From Hormiphora californensis (lineage: Eukaryota > Ctenophora > Tentaculata > Cydippida > Pleurobrachiidae), in contig CM035352.1 in the NCBI GenBank assembly GCA_020137815.1, forward strand, positions 393,675-457,674: DNA of 64,000 bases, written 5' to 3'. A model generated the notes under the pieces. It was not told the DNA's origin. It worked only from the letters and a program-made list of their open reading frames with translations, and did no database searches. The position numbers and the translations under genes were made by a program. This document shows positions 1-11,722 of this stretch, in pieces (position 1 is the stretch's first letter; each line of letters begins with the position of its first letter).

Positions 1-580
1 GCTCAATTTATATTTTTTACTGTAGACGGGAAAAAAAAACAGACAAAGCCAGTAGTCCCCTTTTGGGGCCCCCTTATAGAATGACCTAGTTCGGTGTTGA
101 CTCTCCACAGTTTATAAAGTAAGAGGTTTTCCAAAAATTTATAGACCCAAACAAAAAGGTTTTTTTAATTTAAATTTGGTACCAAAAAAAAGGGGTTTTC
201 AATACCCCCTTTTTTAGTCTTTTATACAAAAACAAAAGGAAAAAAAAAGGGGAAACTTTAAAACCAAAATTAATAAATCAATTAAAAGGGGAAAAAAAAG
301 GGGGAAAAAACATTTAAAGGGGAAAAAGGAAAAAAAGGGGGAAAAAAAAAAAGCCAAAGGGGAGGAGGGGAAAAAAAAGAAAAGGCCCAGGGGAAAAGGG
401 GGGGGAAAACCCCTGGTTCAAAGGAAAAATTGCCCCCTATCCTGGAAGTGTACTTCCCTTTTTTTTTTTTTTGGGCCCTCTTAGGGAATTTTGGGGGCGG
501 GGAATTTTCCCCAAAAAATTTAAAAATTGTTCCCGGTTAAGGGGGGGGAAAAAGGAAAAAAAAAAAAAGGAAGGGGGGGG
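1..580. other. Homopolymer-rich, probably corrupted sequence
   Basis: This stretch consists of runs of A, G, C and T with almost no mixed-sequence words. No coding potential or recognisable repeat is visible. The texture matches 12640-13330, where comparison with RAB28 coding sequence shows that bases have been replaced by homopolymers, so low-quality consensus is the likely explanation. From 581 to 884 the sequence looks normal but I see no feature in it. Confidence 0.5.
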
Positions 581-884
581 GGAAGAGATAGGAAATGATC
601 TGCATACCTATGAAATTTACTACTCTTCGGAACATAAAAAGTGAAATACTTCAAGTGTGTTCAATGGAACATATTGGGATTTTTTCTAACCCTTTGGGGA
701 CGATAAGCCCCCTGTCAGCTTTCCTAAGTCAATGACACCTGAGGCAAAAAATAACCTTAACAAGAAAACACTAAAACAGCGATATAATGGTACTAAATCA
801 ATTAAAGGAGCTTTCGAGAACACTTTTTTTACGTCTTCAGCACAAAATATCCTCAAAATCATCAAAAAACGTATATTTTAATTA

Positions 885-2226
885 TACCAAAACTAATTGA
901 AATTAGTAGGCCGGAAAGGTTGCCGTATGATTTGAGCTACCTTTGCCACCGTAAAATTCACGGGGTACAGCGGGTATAAAACAGAGCTGTTTCTTCAAAA
1001 GGGAAAGATTTGGGCCAAAGGTAGTCAAATCATCGGCAACCTTTCCGGCCCCTACAATTTAATTAGTTTTTTTTTTATAATTTTTATCATTTTTGAGTCA
1101 TTTTGACGATTAAAAATGACCTCCGAGTTTTTGGGTCATAATGATGAATATATTCGGGATTACCTAGATGAAATAAAAGACCAGTTTTAGATCGATTGGA
1201 TAAAATTTGAGGGCCGCTATGGCGGAAAAAACCCGTATCGTCATATCTATTTTTAAAAAGTCGTAAACACTTCAGACGGCATTTTAAGGGCCCTTTTAAA
1301 ACGGCGTTTCAAACACATTGATGGATTTCAAAACATTCCCCAGGGAATCTACACCCGAAACCGCACGTGCAGAAAGCGCGCGGGGCCGCCTGGAACCCCC
1401 CCAATTCACGTTGCGGGTAAAGAAAGACCGCACAATTTAAAAGTTTGCTAAAACGTTGTCCCCTCACTCTCTCTATGGGAAAAACCGCAGTGGGGAAGGA
1501 TTTTTCCGGGCCGCGGCCGGCGGGATAAAATTAAAGTGCGGGGGTGGGGGTTAGTAAGAAATTCATTGGGGGGCAAAAAAATACGAGGAAAAAAAAAAAA
1601 CCCATATTTTAAAAATTTGGTATTTTACGGGGGACTTCTAAACAGCCCCGTTTTTAAAAAAATTCGGACGATATAGTTTCTGAAATTTCAGACAATTCTC
1701 TTTCCATGATATAGTCTTCGTTTTTCGATTAGAATCCGTCTTTAGGGTGTAAATTGAGCTCAAAGAATTTTGGTCAGAGTCTGAAAAATGACGACTTTAA
1801 GACGTTCTGTAGGACGTTCCTGGGGATGAAAAGGGACGCCACATCGACTAATGCACACACATCCAGTAGATCTACCAGCTGTGAAAACGAGAAGTTTCTA
1901 TCTCTTTTAGTTTGGCGGGAATATGGTTTATAAAAAGCGTCTCTCCTATGCGTGTACGCGCGCGCGCATGCGTCCGTTACACTGAATTTAGGGCAAATGG
2001 GACCACCCTGTAACTTCGGTCCCAGATGAGATAGAGACTTGAAATTTTAAACTTAAGTCAGAGACCCCAAGCCGGGTATACATTCCAAATTTCAAGTCAA
2101 ACGAATGAAAGAGAGCCACGCTATGGCCTTCTGAAATCTGGTTTTTCAGGCACAACACCCATAAAACGTATAACTGCGTTTCTGGCGGCGCTTTTGGGGG
2201 GAAGGGGAATGGCAACCTTTGCGCTT
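885..2226 (-). mobile_element. TCACTGCG element, subfamily 2, decayed copy
   Basis: Read on the minus strand this matches the nested copy at 9688-10771 along most of its length: the 5' part beginning near 2226 (GCGCAAAGGTTGCCATTCCCC), a CG-rich microsatellite near 1955-1975, the word AGACGCTTTTT, then a 3' terminal hairpin at about 885-1072 whose arms carry ACTAATTGAAATTAGT and GGCCGGAAAGGTTGCC. The 5' hairpin is damaged. The middle (about 1380-1660) is rich in G/C runs and poorly conserved, which may be a sequence-quality problem. No protein is encoded. Class unknown; probably non-autonomous. Confidence 0.6.
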
Positions 2227-2526
2227 TTAAATTTGGTCTAGAAAGACGCTAAATGGGTTCAAAGTACTGGGTCACCTGTGGTCCAATGTCCCCAAAGGGT
2301 TACATTTGACGATAACGTATCGAAGACTATCTGGTAGTGGACAAATGGCTCACACGCTCTGTGAGGGTTCGGTAGATCAAGAGAAAACAAGAAAACATAC
2401 TGAGCAGTATTATAGCCCCACCTATAATATGTAAGCACATTGATATTTGTCAGGGACCAGGGTGATATGAAAATAAAAGATAATTATGCTACAAGAGGGA
2501 AAAGAGAATCAGTATAATATATACAA

Positions 2527-2690
2527 TAGGACCCCGATTTACCGGAACCCCGATTTACCGGGAGGATAAACTTCCCCGATATAAAAACATTAACGGTATT
2601 TGACCCCGATATACCGGATACCCCGATTTACCGCGCAAAACCCTTTCTCCCAAGCATCCCGGTGAATAAATTCGAGTCCGACTGAATGTA
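2527..2690. repeat. Repeat with CCCCGATTTACCGG motif (pogo/Tigger-like end?)
   Basis: The motif CCCCGATTTACCGG occurs three times with variants, ending in ATTCGAGTCCGACTG. A homopolymer-distorted relative lies at about 13018-13172. The layout resembles terminal regions of pogo/Tigger-type elements, but no TIR partner or transposase is visible, so the class is a guess. The surrounding 2227-3018 holds nothing else that I recognise. Confidence 0.4.
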
Positions 2691-3018
2691 TCTATATCAT
2701 TAGTAAGACAATAGCGAGGAGGGGAATCTTAAAATCGACTTGTCTCTAGTCGCACCCGCCTCCCAAAAGATTCTAATCATTTGATTTGGTATTCTCTGAT
2801 TATAAGCTTAATTTAAGGAAAGTATTATATATTCGACTGGAAGTATTATTTTGCCGACGTATATCACTAGTCACTCGGCGGATCATTCTCTACAAACCCC
2901 ACTGCACTGAGTTGTTGAGTAAGGGGTCTGCGGAGGGTGATATGCAGTATCAATTTCACTTGGCACGCCCAAACCGTCTGCAGAGCGGAATAGACATTCA
3001 GTCCCGTCAAAGAGGAGG

Positions 3019-3232
<214 letters not shown>

Positions 3233-5193
3233 TATATCTTTCTTATTTCCGGGCACAATGGTTCTCAGTGACCTCGTTTACCTTGATTTACCATGGTAAA
3301 AACCCTTCTACAATCTACAGTCCAAGTCAACCGTGAAAAAACTAGATATTTTTCTTCTAAAATCTTGAATTCTTGGCCATGGCGTGTGTTGCATGCTTCT
3401 CTCCAGTGGAGAAATCTATTGGAAGCAAGAGGAATGTCCTCCTCTGCAGGAAATCTTTGCAAGCTGACCCCCTAACATATATCTACATAATACGAAGGCG
3501 AATCAAGCTTAGTCTCTGATGCAGGTTTCTTATATTATATATAACCCCTCATTAGACCTTACCCTCTTATCCGATACTAAGAGTGGAAATGATGAGATGA
3601 AACAGACCACTACTTTTCATCCTTTCCTGAAATCTGGCAAAGACATTCATCTCTTTCCTGAAATCTGGCAAGACCGGGTAATAGAGATTCATCTCTTTTA
3701 CCCGGTCTTGCCTGCTATTTATCCCCTCAGGAAAGCATGACACGGAAGGATTAGAAGAAGAAGGGATGAATGTGAAGATTGATATACAGTGATGGACTGT
3801 GCCCATTGATGTGGGACACGATTGCCATTTCCACATGACGGACAAAAAGTATCCTATACTAAATTGAAAGAAGCTGTAATAACAAAATATAGGACAGAGG
3901 GAGGACAGAGGGGGACTTTACGGCGCCCAGGACATCTCATTATAATATCTGTTTCTAGGAACATCATATAGTAGTATGGGGCCATATATGTGCATAAAGT
4001 TATGATGATAATCACAAATTAGGCGGGAAAGTTTAACATCCGTGTCATAAAATAATGCTTTTAGCCGTGTCTTATCTACAATTGTGTCAAAACTTAGTAA
4101 AAACTGGCACGATGCCGAGTCTCATGAAATAACTATTTTATGCGTCGAATGTGCTGATTGCCTTACTCGACCCTCTCTCACCACGCGTTATAAAGGAAGT
4201 TTAGGACACAACAAGTTTAATGTGTCAAAAGTGCGATATTTCAAATACCCACAGATAGGCTAAAAACTAAAAAGTATTAAAAAGTGTACATCTTATGCTG
4301 GCTACACTATAGTATGAGGAGTAACCACTGGGTGTATAAGCAGATATACAAGGGTTCTTGTAGTGAGAATACAGTATCGGTATCAGTGAAGGACGGTAAG
4401 AAGGGGCGTAATCAATCAGGGTGCCAGAGTGACATCACATGTATCCTGCAAAGTGCTAATCACGTGCGCATTCAATGCTGTGAAACTCTTGCGCCCTATG
4501 TTTAGCACGCCAAAATACCGTATTGGTCAAATACCGTATTATTTTGTTACCCCTTACTCAACAAGTATTATTCAGACACCGTATTTCCACTACAAAAAGC
4601 ACTGATAGAGATTACATACATTGTCTAAATAATAGATTCAACAATCTTAACCAAGAAATAATTGTTTTAAACCCAGAATACGGCCAAGTTTGGGGATGTC
4701 CACCAAACTACCATGCAAGGAGACTTCACAATTAAAAGCGTACCCACGCCCCACGGTTTGTGGTTTATCGTATATACACGACACCTATTATACTTCAATA
4801 GAAAACTAGAAAAAGTGGCGGTGACTCTGTGTCTGGGCCTTAAAGGTCCTTGGGCGGCGCTTTAGTGACCTCTGATCCTGAATCTTTACAGTACTTAAAA
4901 GTGGATTGCAACTGCAGGAAGAATGGTAGTCAAGGGAAATATGCACACAACTAGAAGCAGACAGAGTTCTATTACCTATAAAAAGAGAGGGAGGGTCAGA
5001 GAAAGGGGGAGATAGAGAAAAAAGCACAGAGGAATTAGAAATGAATGGTAATCACGTTTGCACGGAGATTCTTAGTGCATTTCTCTGCCTCTATCTATCG
5101 ATTTTACTCTCTTTTCTCTCCCTTTCAGCTTCTTTACATCTTTGTGGGCACTCAAGATACTAGTAGAAACCTAATAAAAGAGCAATCCGGGAC

Positions 5194-5195
<2 letters not shown>
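3233..5195. other. Unassigned sequence, no gene recognised
   Basis: Only short open frames occur here and none resembles a known family. A hairpin at 3667-3712 (arms GGCAAGACCGGGTAA and TTACCCGGTCTTGCC, with AGAGAT/ATCTCT continuing the stem) sits beside a direct duplication of TTTCCTGAAATCTGGCAA (about 3620 and 3655). Nothing else is supported. Confidence 0.5.
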
Positions 5196-5257
<62 letters not shown>

Positions 5258-5258
5258 A
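5196..5258. repeat. (GA)n microsatellite, about 60 bp
   Basis: Pure GA dinucleotide run. The sequence from 5259 to 5970 has no recognisable gene. Confidence 0.97.
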
Positions 5259-6103
5259 CCTGGGACAGATATATGGTAGGGAAAATAAAATTCAATCACG
5301 TCGGACAACATACAAGTCATTGTACTATGAAAATAAAAACAAAATCTTACCCGGATGGTCTTTGTTCTATTGTCCCGGGTTCCCAGCTCACAAACAATAA
5401 CCCTGTTTCCTCCACCTCCAAATTGTTGACCTGGGGAAGGGAGAGATATCAGAATTGACGGTCAACGTTCCAATTTTCCCACGGTCGTGTTGCGCGCTAT
5501 TGCACTCCCGCACAAAACGCGCACAATATATAGTTTCTGTACATTTGGCGTGTAGCGCGTTACATAAAAAGAGTTTGCGTTTATCCCCCGAGTTACCATG
5601 TGTCTCATCGGATTGACAGGTGACATCCTCCTTTACTTGTCTGGAGGCAGTTATATATATATATGATATAGTCAGTAGCACATCCATACAGATCTTGATC
5701 TTAGATAGGCATCTCTATTAAAAGAAGGTGTACACTAAAATTTGGGTTTTAAAGGGCACGATGAAGATAGTATCTCTTTAAACTTTTAGTTAGGGCGAGA
5801 TACCCGAATAAACCGCAAATTAGTGGCAAAATTCTTTACAATTCCTTCACTAGTTGACCCTAATGGATCTCGTGAATCACCAAAACAAAGTTCCAGCTGA
5901 TCAGAGGTGAGGAAGACGGAAGACCTTTATTTCCGGGTAGGCGCGTACATGCATTTTCAGGATAAATCGTAAAAACGTAACTACCCTTAGGAAAGAGTAG
6001 AGACAAAAAATAAGGTCATTGAATGGGTAGCGTCCTCGCATTAGTGGGGGTAGGTGCCTGAATTAAGTATTTATCTCAGATCTGGTTAATTAGATAATTA
6101 GAT

Positions 6104-6240
6104 CGGCACATAGCCGTTTTTGACTATATGGCTATAGCCAAGTTAAGAAAGGAGTAGAAACAAAACCGAGGGCACTAAAATGACCAGTTTCCTCGAATTA
6201 GCAGGGGAAGTGCTGAAATTAAGTCTCTATCTCATCTGGT
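6104..6240. repeat. Dispersed repeat, copy 1
   Basis: The segment containing CACATAGCCGTTTTTGAC, TATGGCTATAGCCAAG and GACCAGTTTCCTCGAATTAG recurs at 8184-8295 with few differences. A more decayed relative precedes it at about 5985-6085. Non-coding; family unknown. Confidence 0.65.
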
Positions 6241-6243
6241 TAC

Positions 6244-6525
6244 AATGAAATAGTGTTTATTTAGGACTGTAGACGACTCGGAGATTTTATTTCAGGAAAG
6301 ATAATACGGGACGGTTTCGACGTTTAACGTCATCATCAGCTCAAATTAATTTGTTTAAAGTAGTGTTGAAAAGTTTGAAAAAAAAAGTTTTCAAACTTTT
6401 CAACACTACTTTAAACAAATTAATTTGAGCTGATGATGACGTTAAACGTCGAAACCGTCCCGTATTATCTTTCCTGAAATAAAATCTCCGAGTCGTCTAC
6501 AGTCCTAAATAAACACTATTTCATT
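6244..6525. repeat. Near-perfect 282-bp palindrome with hammerhead-like cores
   Basis: The two halves, 6244-6380 and 6389-6525, are reverse complements with a few-nucleotide centre. Each arm reads outward CTGATGA, a GACG/CGTC hairpin, GAAA, then AATAAAATC and CGTCTAC (plus strand CTGATGA at 6430-6436, GAAA at 6451-6454, AATAAAATC at 6478-6486; mirror image on the minus strand). The same order occurs at the 3' ends of the Penelope-like units at 21.6, 24.9 and 28.3 kb. It therefore looks like two inverted ends of a Penelope-like element, which is an inference. Confidence 0.8.
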
Positions 6526-6595
6526 TATCAAAAACTATGCGACTCAAAAACAGCCGATTGGTCAACTTATTGACTCATCTGGTTAATTAGATAAT

Positions 6596-6863
6596 TACCG
6601 TGTGGGGCAATAAAAATGCCCCCCCCCCCCCCCCCCAAGTCTACCATAGTTCCAGATATCGTGGAGCGCTAAAATTTGGTTCAGTAACTCTATGAGACAA
6701 ATAAATAACTTGACCAAAATTTCAGACCTTTAGCTCAAAATTCATTTTTTTGATCGGAATGAACATTGTCATTCATTCCAGGAAAAAATATTTTCCAGTT
6801 CAAAAGTTAACCAATTATGTTTGGCTATCGATTAGCTTTCCAATGTGACCACGATCAGCTAAA
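6596..6863. mobile_element. MITE with TACCGTGTGGGGCAATA end, truncated
   Basis: The left end and most of the body match the complete copy at 43954-44329, including GTTCCAGATATCGT, ATGAGACAAATAAATAACTTG and CATTGTCATTCATTC. A run of 18 C follows the terminus. The right end is lost where the TCACTGCG element at 6864 begins, roughly 45 bp short of the complete copy. Non-coding, non-autonomous. Confidence 0.7.
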
Positions 6864-7904
6864 TCACTGCGCTGGCAAGCGCAAAGGTGACCACCACCTC
6901 CCCCCAGCCGCGCGTGCCAGAAAGCAGTAATAAGTTTTTTCAGTTTTTAGCCAAAAATGGCATTTTGCGACGCACATAGCGAGGCCCCCACTGCACCAAT
7001 CGGTCTGAAATTTGGTATACAGTGTCAAGTAGACTAGATCTACTGGAGTTTAAAAGGGCAAGTCTCTATCTCTTTTAGTTTTATAGTTATGACATGGTGA
7101 AAAAAGCAATAAATGTCCGTGTCTATATATATATATATATACATACATACATACATACATACATATAGACGCTTTTTTACACAATTTGCAGACAATTTTC
7201 TGGAAAAACTACAAGAGATAGACACTTCTCGTTTGTTGCATTCGAAAGATAATCGTTTGAATTGTGTTATTGGAGGGTTTTCATGTTCTATGTCTTACCA
7301 GAACGTCCTTAAAAACTGTCATAAAGTTAAGATATTTTTCAAATCGACCAAATTTCTTTGAGCTCAATTTACTCCCTGAAGACGGCTTCTGATTGAAAAT
7401 TGGAGACCACACTTACGAAAGATAATCGTCTAAACTTTCAGAAACTATATCGCGAATTTGTGAAACTCTATTTCCAAGGGTCTTAAATCGCGTCTGAAGT
7501 TTTAAGACTGTATGAAAATAGATATGACGATAGTGCGTTTTTCGCCATAGCGACCTCAAATCTTGTCCAATCGATCTCAAACTTGGTCAGCATCTTTATC
7601 TAGATGAGCCTGATAATAATTGTTCACTAACAAGACGTTATAACGTCGTGACGTCACACTATGACGTCAAAATGACGTCAAAATTTAAATTTTCGTATTT
7701 TAGCGATTTCTGACGGTCTTTACAAGTTCTGCTACGTCCAGACATGTCTTACATCGTATTTCACATCAGAAAATACCAAAAATATACCTAAATTATGCCA
7801 AAAACTAACAGAAATTAGTTGCTGGAAAGGTGACCACTTTTATTGTCAAACTTACACCTTTGCCCGGCCCGGGTTTTCGGAAATAGAGGGAAAGGGAGAG
7901 AGAA

Positions 7905-7993
<89 letters not shown>

Positions 7994-8120
7994 GAGAGAG
8001 AGAGAAATCAAAGTGAGAGGGAAATATAATGATGAAAAAACCCGGAGAGGGCAAAGGTGTAAGTTTGACAATAAAAGTGGTCACCTTTCCAGCCAACTAA
8101 TTTCTGTTAGTTTTTGGCAT
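6864..8120 (+). mobile_element. TCACTGCG element, subfamily 1, copy A (intact)
   Basis: A 1257-bp element present almost identically at 9404-11722 once the insertion in that copy is removed. It starts TCACTGCGCTGGCAAGCGC, which folds as a GCGCT/AGCGC hairpin. About 265 bp in lies a (TA)n(TACA)n microsatellite, then TATAGACGC and a body with several TGACGTCA words. It ends in a long hairpin at 7796-8120 whose arms of about 75 bp (ATGCCAAAAACTAAC to the mirror GTTAGTTTTTGGCAT) flank a (GA)n loop. No coding capacity. The ends fit neither an obvious TIR transposon nor a canonical Helitron, so the class is open. Confidence 0.8.
7905..8008. repeat. (GA)n loop of the 3' hairpin
   Basis: GA dinucleotide tract that forms the apical part of the terminal inverted repeat of copy A. 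The equivalent tract in copy B (about 11520-11607) is shorter, showing slippage since the copies separated. Confidence 0.9.
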
Positions 8121-8183
8121 AATTGGACAACCACAAGAGACACAGTGTCATGTTTCTTAAAGTTAGTCAGGTCATGTGATCTT

Positions 8184-8295
8184 CACATAGCCGTTTTTGA
8201 CCATTATATGGCTATAGCCAAGTTAAGAAAGGAGTAGAAACAAAACCAAGGGCACTAAAATGACCAGCTTCCTCGAATTAGCAGGGCAAGCACTC
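8184..8295. repeat. Dispersed repeat, copy 2
   Basis: Matches 6104-6240 (see there), including TATGGCTATAGCCAAG and CTCGAATTAGCAGG. The 390 bp between it and the GST start show no clear feature and should contain the GST promoter. Confidence 0.65.
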
Positions 8296-8681
8296 TTATC
8301 TATTGATCTACCGAACCCTCACAGAGCGTACTCAGCGTTGTGAGCCAATAAAGCATTCACATTTCCCAAAAACAGCGCTATTGAGAGGTTTGGGGGGAGC
8401 CACCGAATAATTTAGTTCAACTGTGGCCGACTATAATAAGGCTTGTGAATGATCATCATTTGCTCGCCTGGGTATAAGATTTCGATATTACGTGACGCCA
8501 CATCTTCGTCACATACACTGATAGGGCATGGAGTTTCTTATCGTAATTTGATTATCAAGCTGGGTATGGTTTAAAGGTCTCCCTATCTCTGGACACATTG
8601 CACAGTCACACCATGTAAACTGCTTTTCACGAGTTCTCTTGCTGATTTATAACTTGTCTAAATACCACTGTTTTAGCGAAT

Positions 8682-9389
8682 ATGACTGTCAAGTTGGTCT
8701 ACTGGGATAACATCCGAGGACTTGCTGAGCCATCCCACCTCCTTCTACAATATGTCGGAGAGCCCTTTGAGTACGAGAAACTGCCTCTGTCTAAGGAGGG
8801 GATGCAAAAGTGGCGTAATGAGGTTCGTTACACTGTGGGACTAAAGTTTGCAAACATGCCTTTCCTTGTCGACGGCGAAACCTATGTGACCCAGAGCCTG
8901 GCCATTCTAAGGTACCTTGCACGCAAGTTTGGACTCATGCCAAAATGTGAGGAGGAGCTAGTTAAGTGCGAGATGATAGAGCAAGAGATATCTGACCTCA
9001 AGTCCAGAATGAACAACACTTGCTACGATCCCTTTATGGCTATACCTGGATTCCGACCAGGAAGTGAAACTGGTCTGTTTGATCACGAATTCCTAAAGAA
9101 TCAACTCACAACACGTCTAGAGGAAAGAATCCCTATGTTCGATGAGTGGCTGAGTGGTGATGGCTTCTGTGTTGGTGATACCGTATGTTACGTTGATTTT
9201 CTTGTGTACGAGTTTCTAGACCAGCTTAGGAGGTTCCTTCCTTCTCCCTTTGAGGGTAAAGCCAAGGTTGCTGCTTTTATGAGCAAGGTGGAGGGACTGA
9301 AGGGAATAAGTGCGTACTTCTCTAGCGATGTTTACAAGGCTGGCCTTCACATTAATGGTCCATTGGCAAAGTGGACTGGAAAAGAGTAA
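8682..9389 (+). CDS. Mu-like glutathione S-transferase, intronless
   Basis: Encodes 235 residues. Cytosolic GSTs conjugate glutathione to electrophiles. The N-terminal thioredoxin-like domain (about 1-85) carries the expected catalytic tyrosine at residue 7 in LVYWDNIRGLAEP, and the glutathione-binding turn around residues 70-80 (TQSLAILRYLARK, with the Gln-Ser pair). The all-helical C-terminal domain has the mu-class signature VDFLVYEFLDQLRRF and a GLKGISAYFSS motif near the end. Length and motif order fit the mu class better than sigma or omega. The start is the first Met of the conserved beta strand. No intron is needed, so it may be a natural single-exon gene or an old retrocopy, but the frame is intact. 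A TCACTGCG element begins only 14 bp after the stop codon. Confidence 0.93.
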   Translation: MTVKLVYWDNIRGLAEPSHLLLQYVGEPFEYEKLPLSKEGMQKWRNEVRYTVGLKFANMPFLVDGETYVTQSLAILRYLARKFGLMPKCEEELVKCEMIEQEISDLKSRMNNTCYDPFMAIPGFRPGSETGLFDHEFLKNQLTTRLEERIPMFDEWLSGDGFCVGDTVCYVDFLVYEFLDQLRRFLPSPFEGKAKVAAFMSKVEGLKGISAYFSSDVYKAGLHINGPLAKWTGKE

Positions 9390-9403
9390 TATTGTAAAGT
9401 TAG

Positions 9404-11530
9404 TCACTGCGCTGGCAAGCGCAAAGGTGACCACCACCTCCCCCCAGCCGCGCGTGCCAGAAAGCAGTAATAAGTTTTTTCAGTTTTTAGCCAAAAATGG
9501 CATTTTGCGACGCACATAGCGAGGCCCCCACTGCACCAATCGGTCTGAAATTTGGTATACAGTGTCAAGTAGACTAGATCTACTGGAGTTTAAAAGGGCA
9601 AGTCTCTATCTCTTTTAGTTTTATAGTTATGACATGGTGAAAAAAGCAATAAATGTCCGTGTCTATATATATATATATATACATACATCACTGCGCTGGC
9701 AAGCGCAAAGGTTGCCATTCCCCCTCCCCCAAAAGCGCTGCCAGAAACGCAGTTATACGTTTTATGGGTGTTTGGCTGAAAAACCGGATTTCGAAAGGCT
9801 ATAGCGTCGCTCCCTTTCATCGGATTCACTTAAAATTTGGAATGTATACCCGGCTTGGGGTCCTTTACTTAAGTTTAAAATTTCAAGTCTCTATCTCATC
9901 TGGGACGGAAGTTACAGACTGGTCCCATTTGCTGAAGATTCAGTGTAACGGACACGCGCGTACGCGCGCGCATAGGAGAGACGCTTTTTCTGAGCACGGT
10001 TCTGAACAAACAGAAAGAGATAGAGACTTCTCGTTTTCACTAGCTAGTAGATCTACTCAATCATTGTGTTATTAGCGGGGTGAGGCTTTCAATCATCCCC
10101 AGGAACGTCCTACAGAACGTCTTAAAGTCGTCATTTTTCAGACTCTGACCGAACTTCTTTGAGCTCAATTTACACCCTTAAGACGGATTCTAATCGAAAA
10201 ACGAAGACTATATCATGGAAAGAGAATTGTCTAAACTTTCAAAAACTGTATAGCGAATTTTCAAAACTGCATGTTTAAGGGTCTTAAAACGCGTCTGAAG
10301 TGTTATGACTGTTTAAAAATAGATATAACGATATGGGTTTTTTCGCCATAGCGATCTCAAATCGTATCCAATCGATCTCAAACTTGGTCAGTTTCTTCAT
10401 CTAGGTAATCCCGATGATATGACGTCGTAATTATGACGTTGTAATTATGACGTCATTTTATGACGTCAAAATGACGTCAAAAATGAAATTTTCTCAATTT
10501 CGCGATTCCATCCTCTCTGTACCTGTTCTACTACATCTAAATGGATAAAAATCCCAAAAATAATGCAAATTATACCAAAACTAATTAAAATTAGTAGGCC
10601 GGAAAGGTTGCCCTATGATTTGAGCTACCTTTGGCACCAGTACATTCCCTTTTGAAGATAGAGTAAGCATCTGCCATACCCTGTCTGTACCCCGTGAATG
10701 TTACGGTGGAAAAGATAGCTCAAATCATAGGGCAACCTTTCCGGCCTACTAATTTTAATTAGTTTTGGTATAATACATACATACATACATATAGACGCTT
10801 TTTTACACAATTTGCAGACAATTTTCTGGAAAAACTACAAGAGATAGACACTTCTCGTTTGTTGCATTCGAAAGATAATCGTTTGAATTGTGTTATTGGA
10901 GGGTTTTCATGTTCTATGTCTTACCAGAACGTCCTTAAAAACTGTCATAAAGTTAAGATATTTTTCAAATCGACCAAATTTCTTTGAGCTCAATTTACTC
11001 CCTGAAGACGGCTTCTGATTGAAAATTGGAGACCACACTTACGAAAGATAATCGTCTAAACTTTCAGAAACTATATCGCGAATTTGTGAAACTCTATTTC
11101 CAAGGGTCTTAAATCGCGTCTGAAGTTTTAAGACTGTATGAAAATAGATATGACGATAGTGCGTTTTTCGCCATAGCGACCTCAAATCTTGTCCAATCGA
11201 TCTCAAACTTGGTCAGCATCTTTATCTAGATGAGCCTGATAATAATTGTTCACTAACAAGACGTTATAACGTCGTGACGTCACACTATGACGTCAAAATG
11301 ACGTCAAAATTTAAATTTTCGTATTTTAGCGATTTCTGACGGTCTTTACAAGTTCTGCTACGTCCAGACATGTCTTACATCGTATTTCACATCAGAAAAT
11401 ACCAAAAATATACCTAAATTATGCCAAAAACTAACAGAAATTAGTTGGCTGGAAAGGTGACCACTTTTATTGTCAAACTTACACCTTTGCCCGGCCCGGG
11501 TTACGGAAATAGAGGGAAAGGGAGAGAGAA

Positions 11531-11612
<82 letters not shown>

Positions 11613-11722
11613 AAGTGAGAGGGAAATATAATGATGAAAAAACCCGGAGAGGGCAAAGGTGTAAGTTTGACAATAAAAGTGGTCACCTTTCCAGCCAACT
11701 AATTTCTGTTAGTTTTTGGCAT
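9404..11722 (+). mobile_element. TCACTGCG element, subfamily 1, copy B (interrupted)
   Basis: 9404-9687 and 10772-11722 together are nearly identical to 6864-8120. The interruption, 9688-10771, lies exactly in the internal TACA microsatellite and is itself a subfamily-2 member. The 3' terminal hairpin with its (GA)n loop lies at about 11420-11722. Because flanks of copies A and B differ while bodies agree, recent transposition is more likely than local duplication. The copy lies between the convergent GST and RAB28 genes. Confidence 0.8.
9688..10771 (+). mobile_element. TCACTGCG element, subfamily 2, nested in copy B
   Basis: Starts TCACTGCGCTGGCAAGCGC like the host copy but continues GGTTGCCATTCCCC. 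The internal microsatellite is CG-based (about 9955-9972) instead of TA-based and is again followed by AGACGCTTTTT. The 3' hairpin at about 10567-10771 has arms with CCAAAACTAATTAAAATTAG and GGCCGGAAAGGTTGCCC around a unique 90-nt loop. The 885-2226 copy belongs to this subfamily. Confidence 0.75.

Noticed and set aside
6600-6640. Run of 18 C as a special structure
   Set aside because: Probably slippage or miscalling at a C-run that has only six C in the complete MITE copy at 43954.
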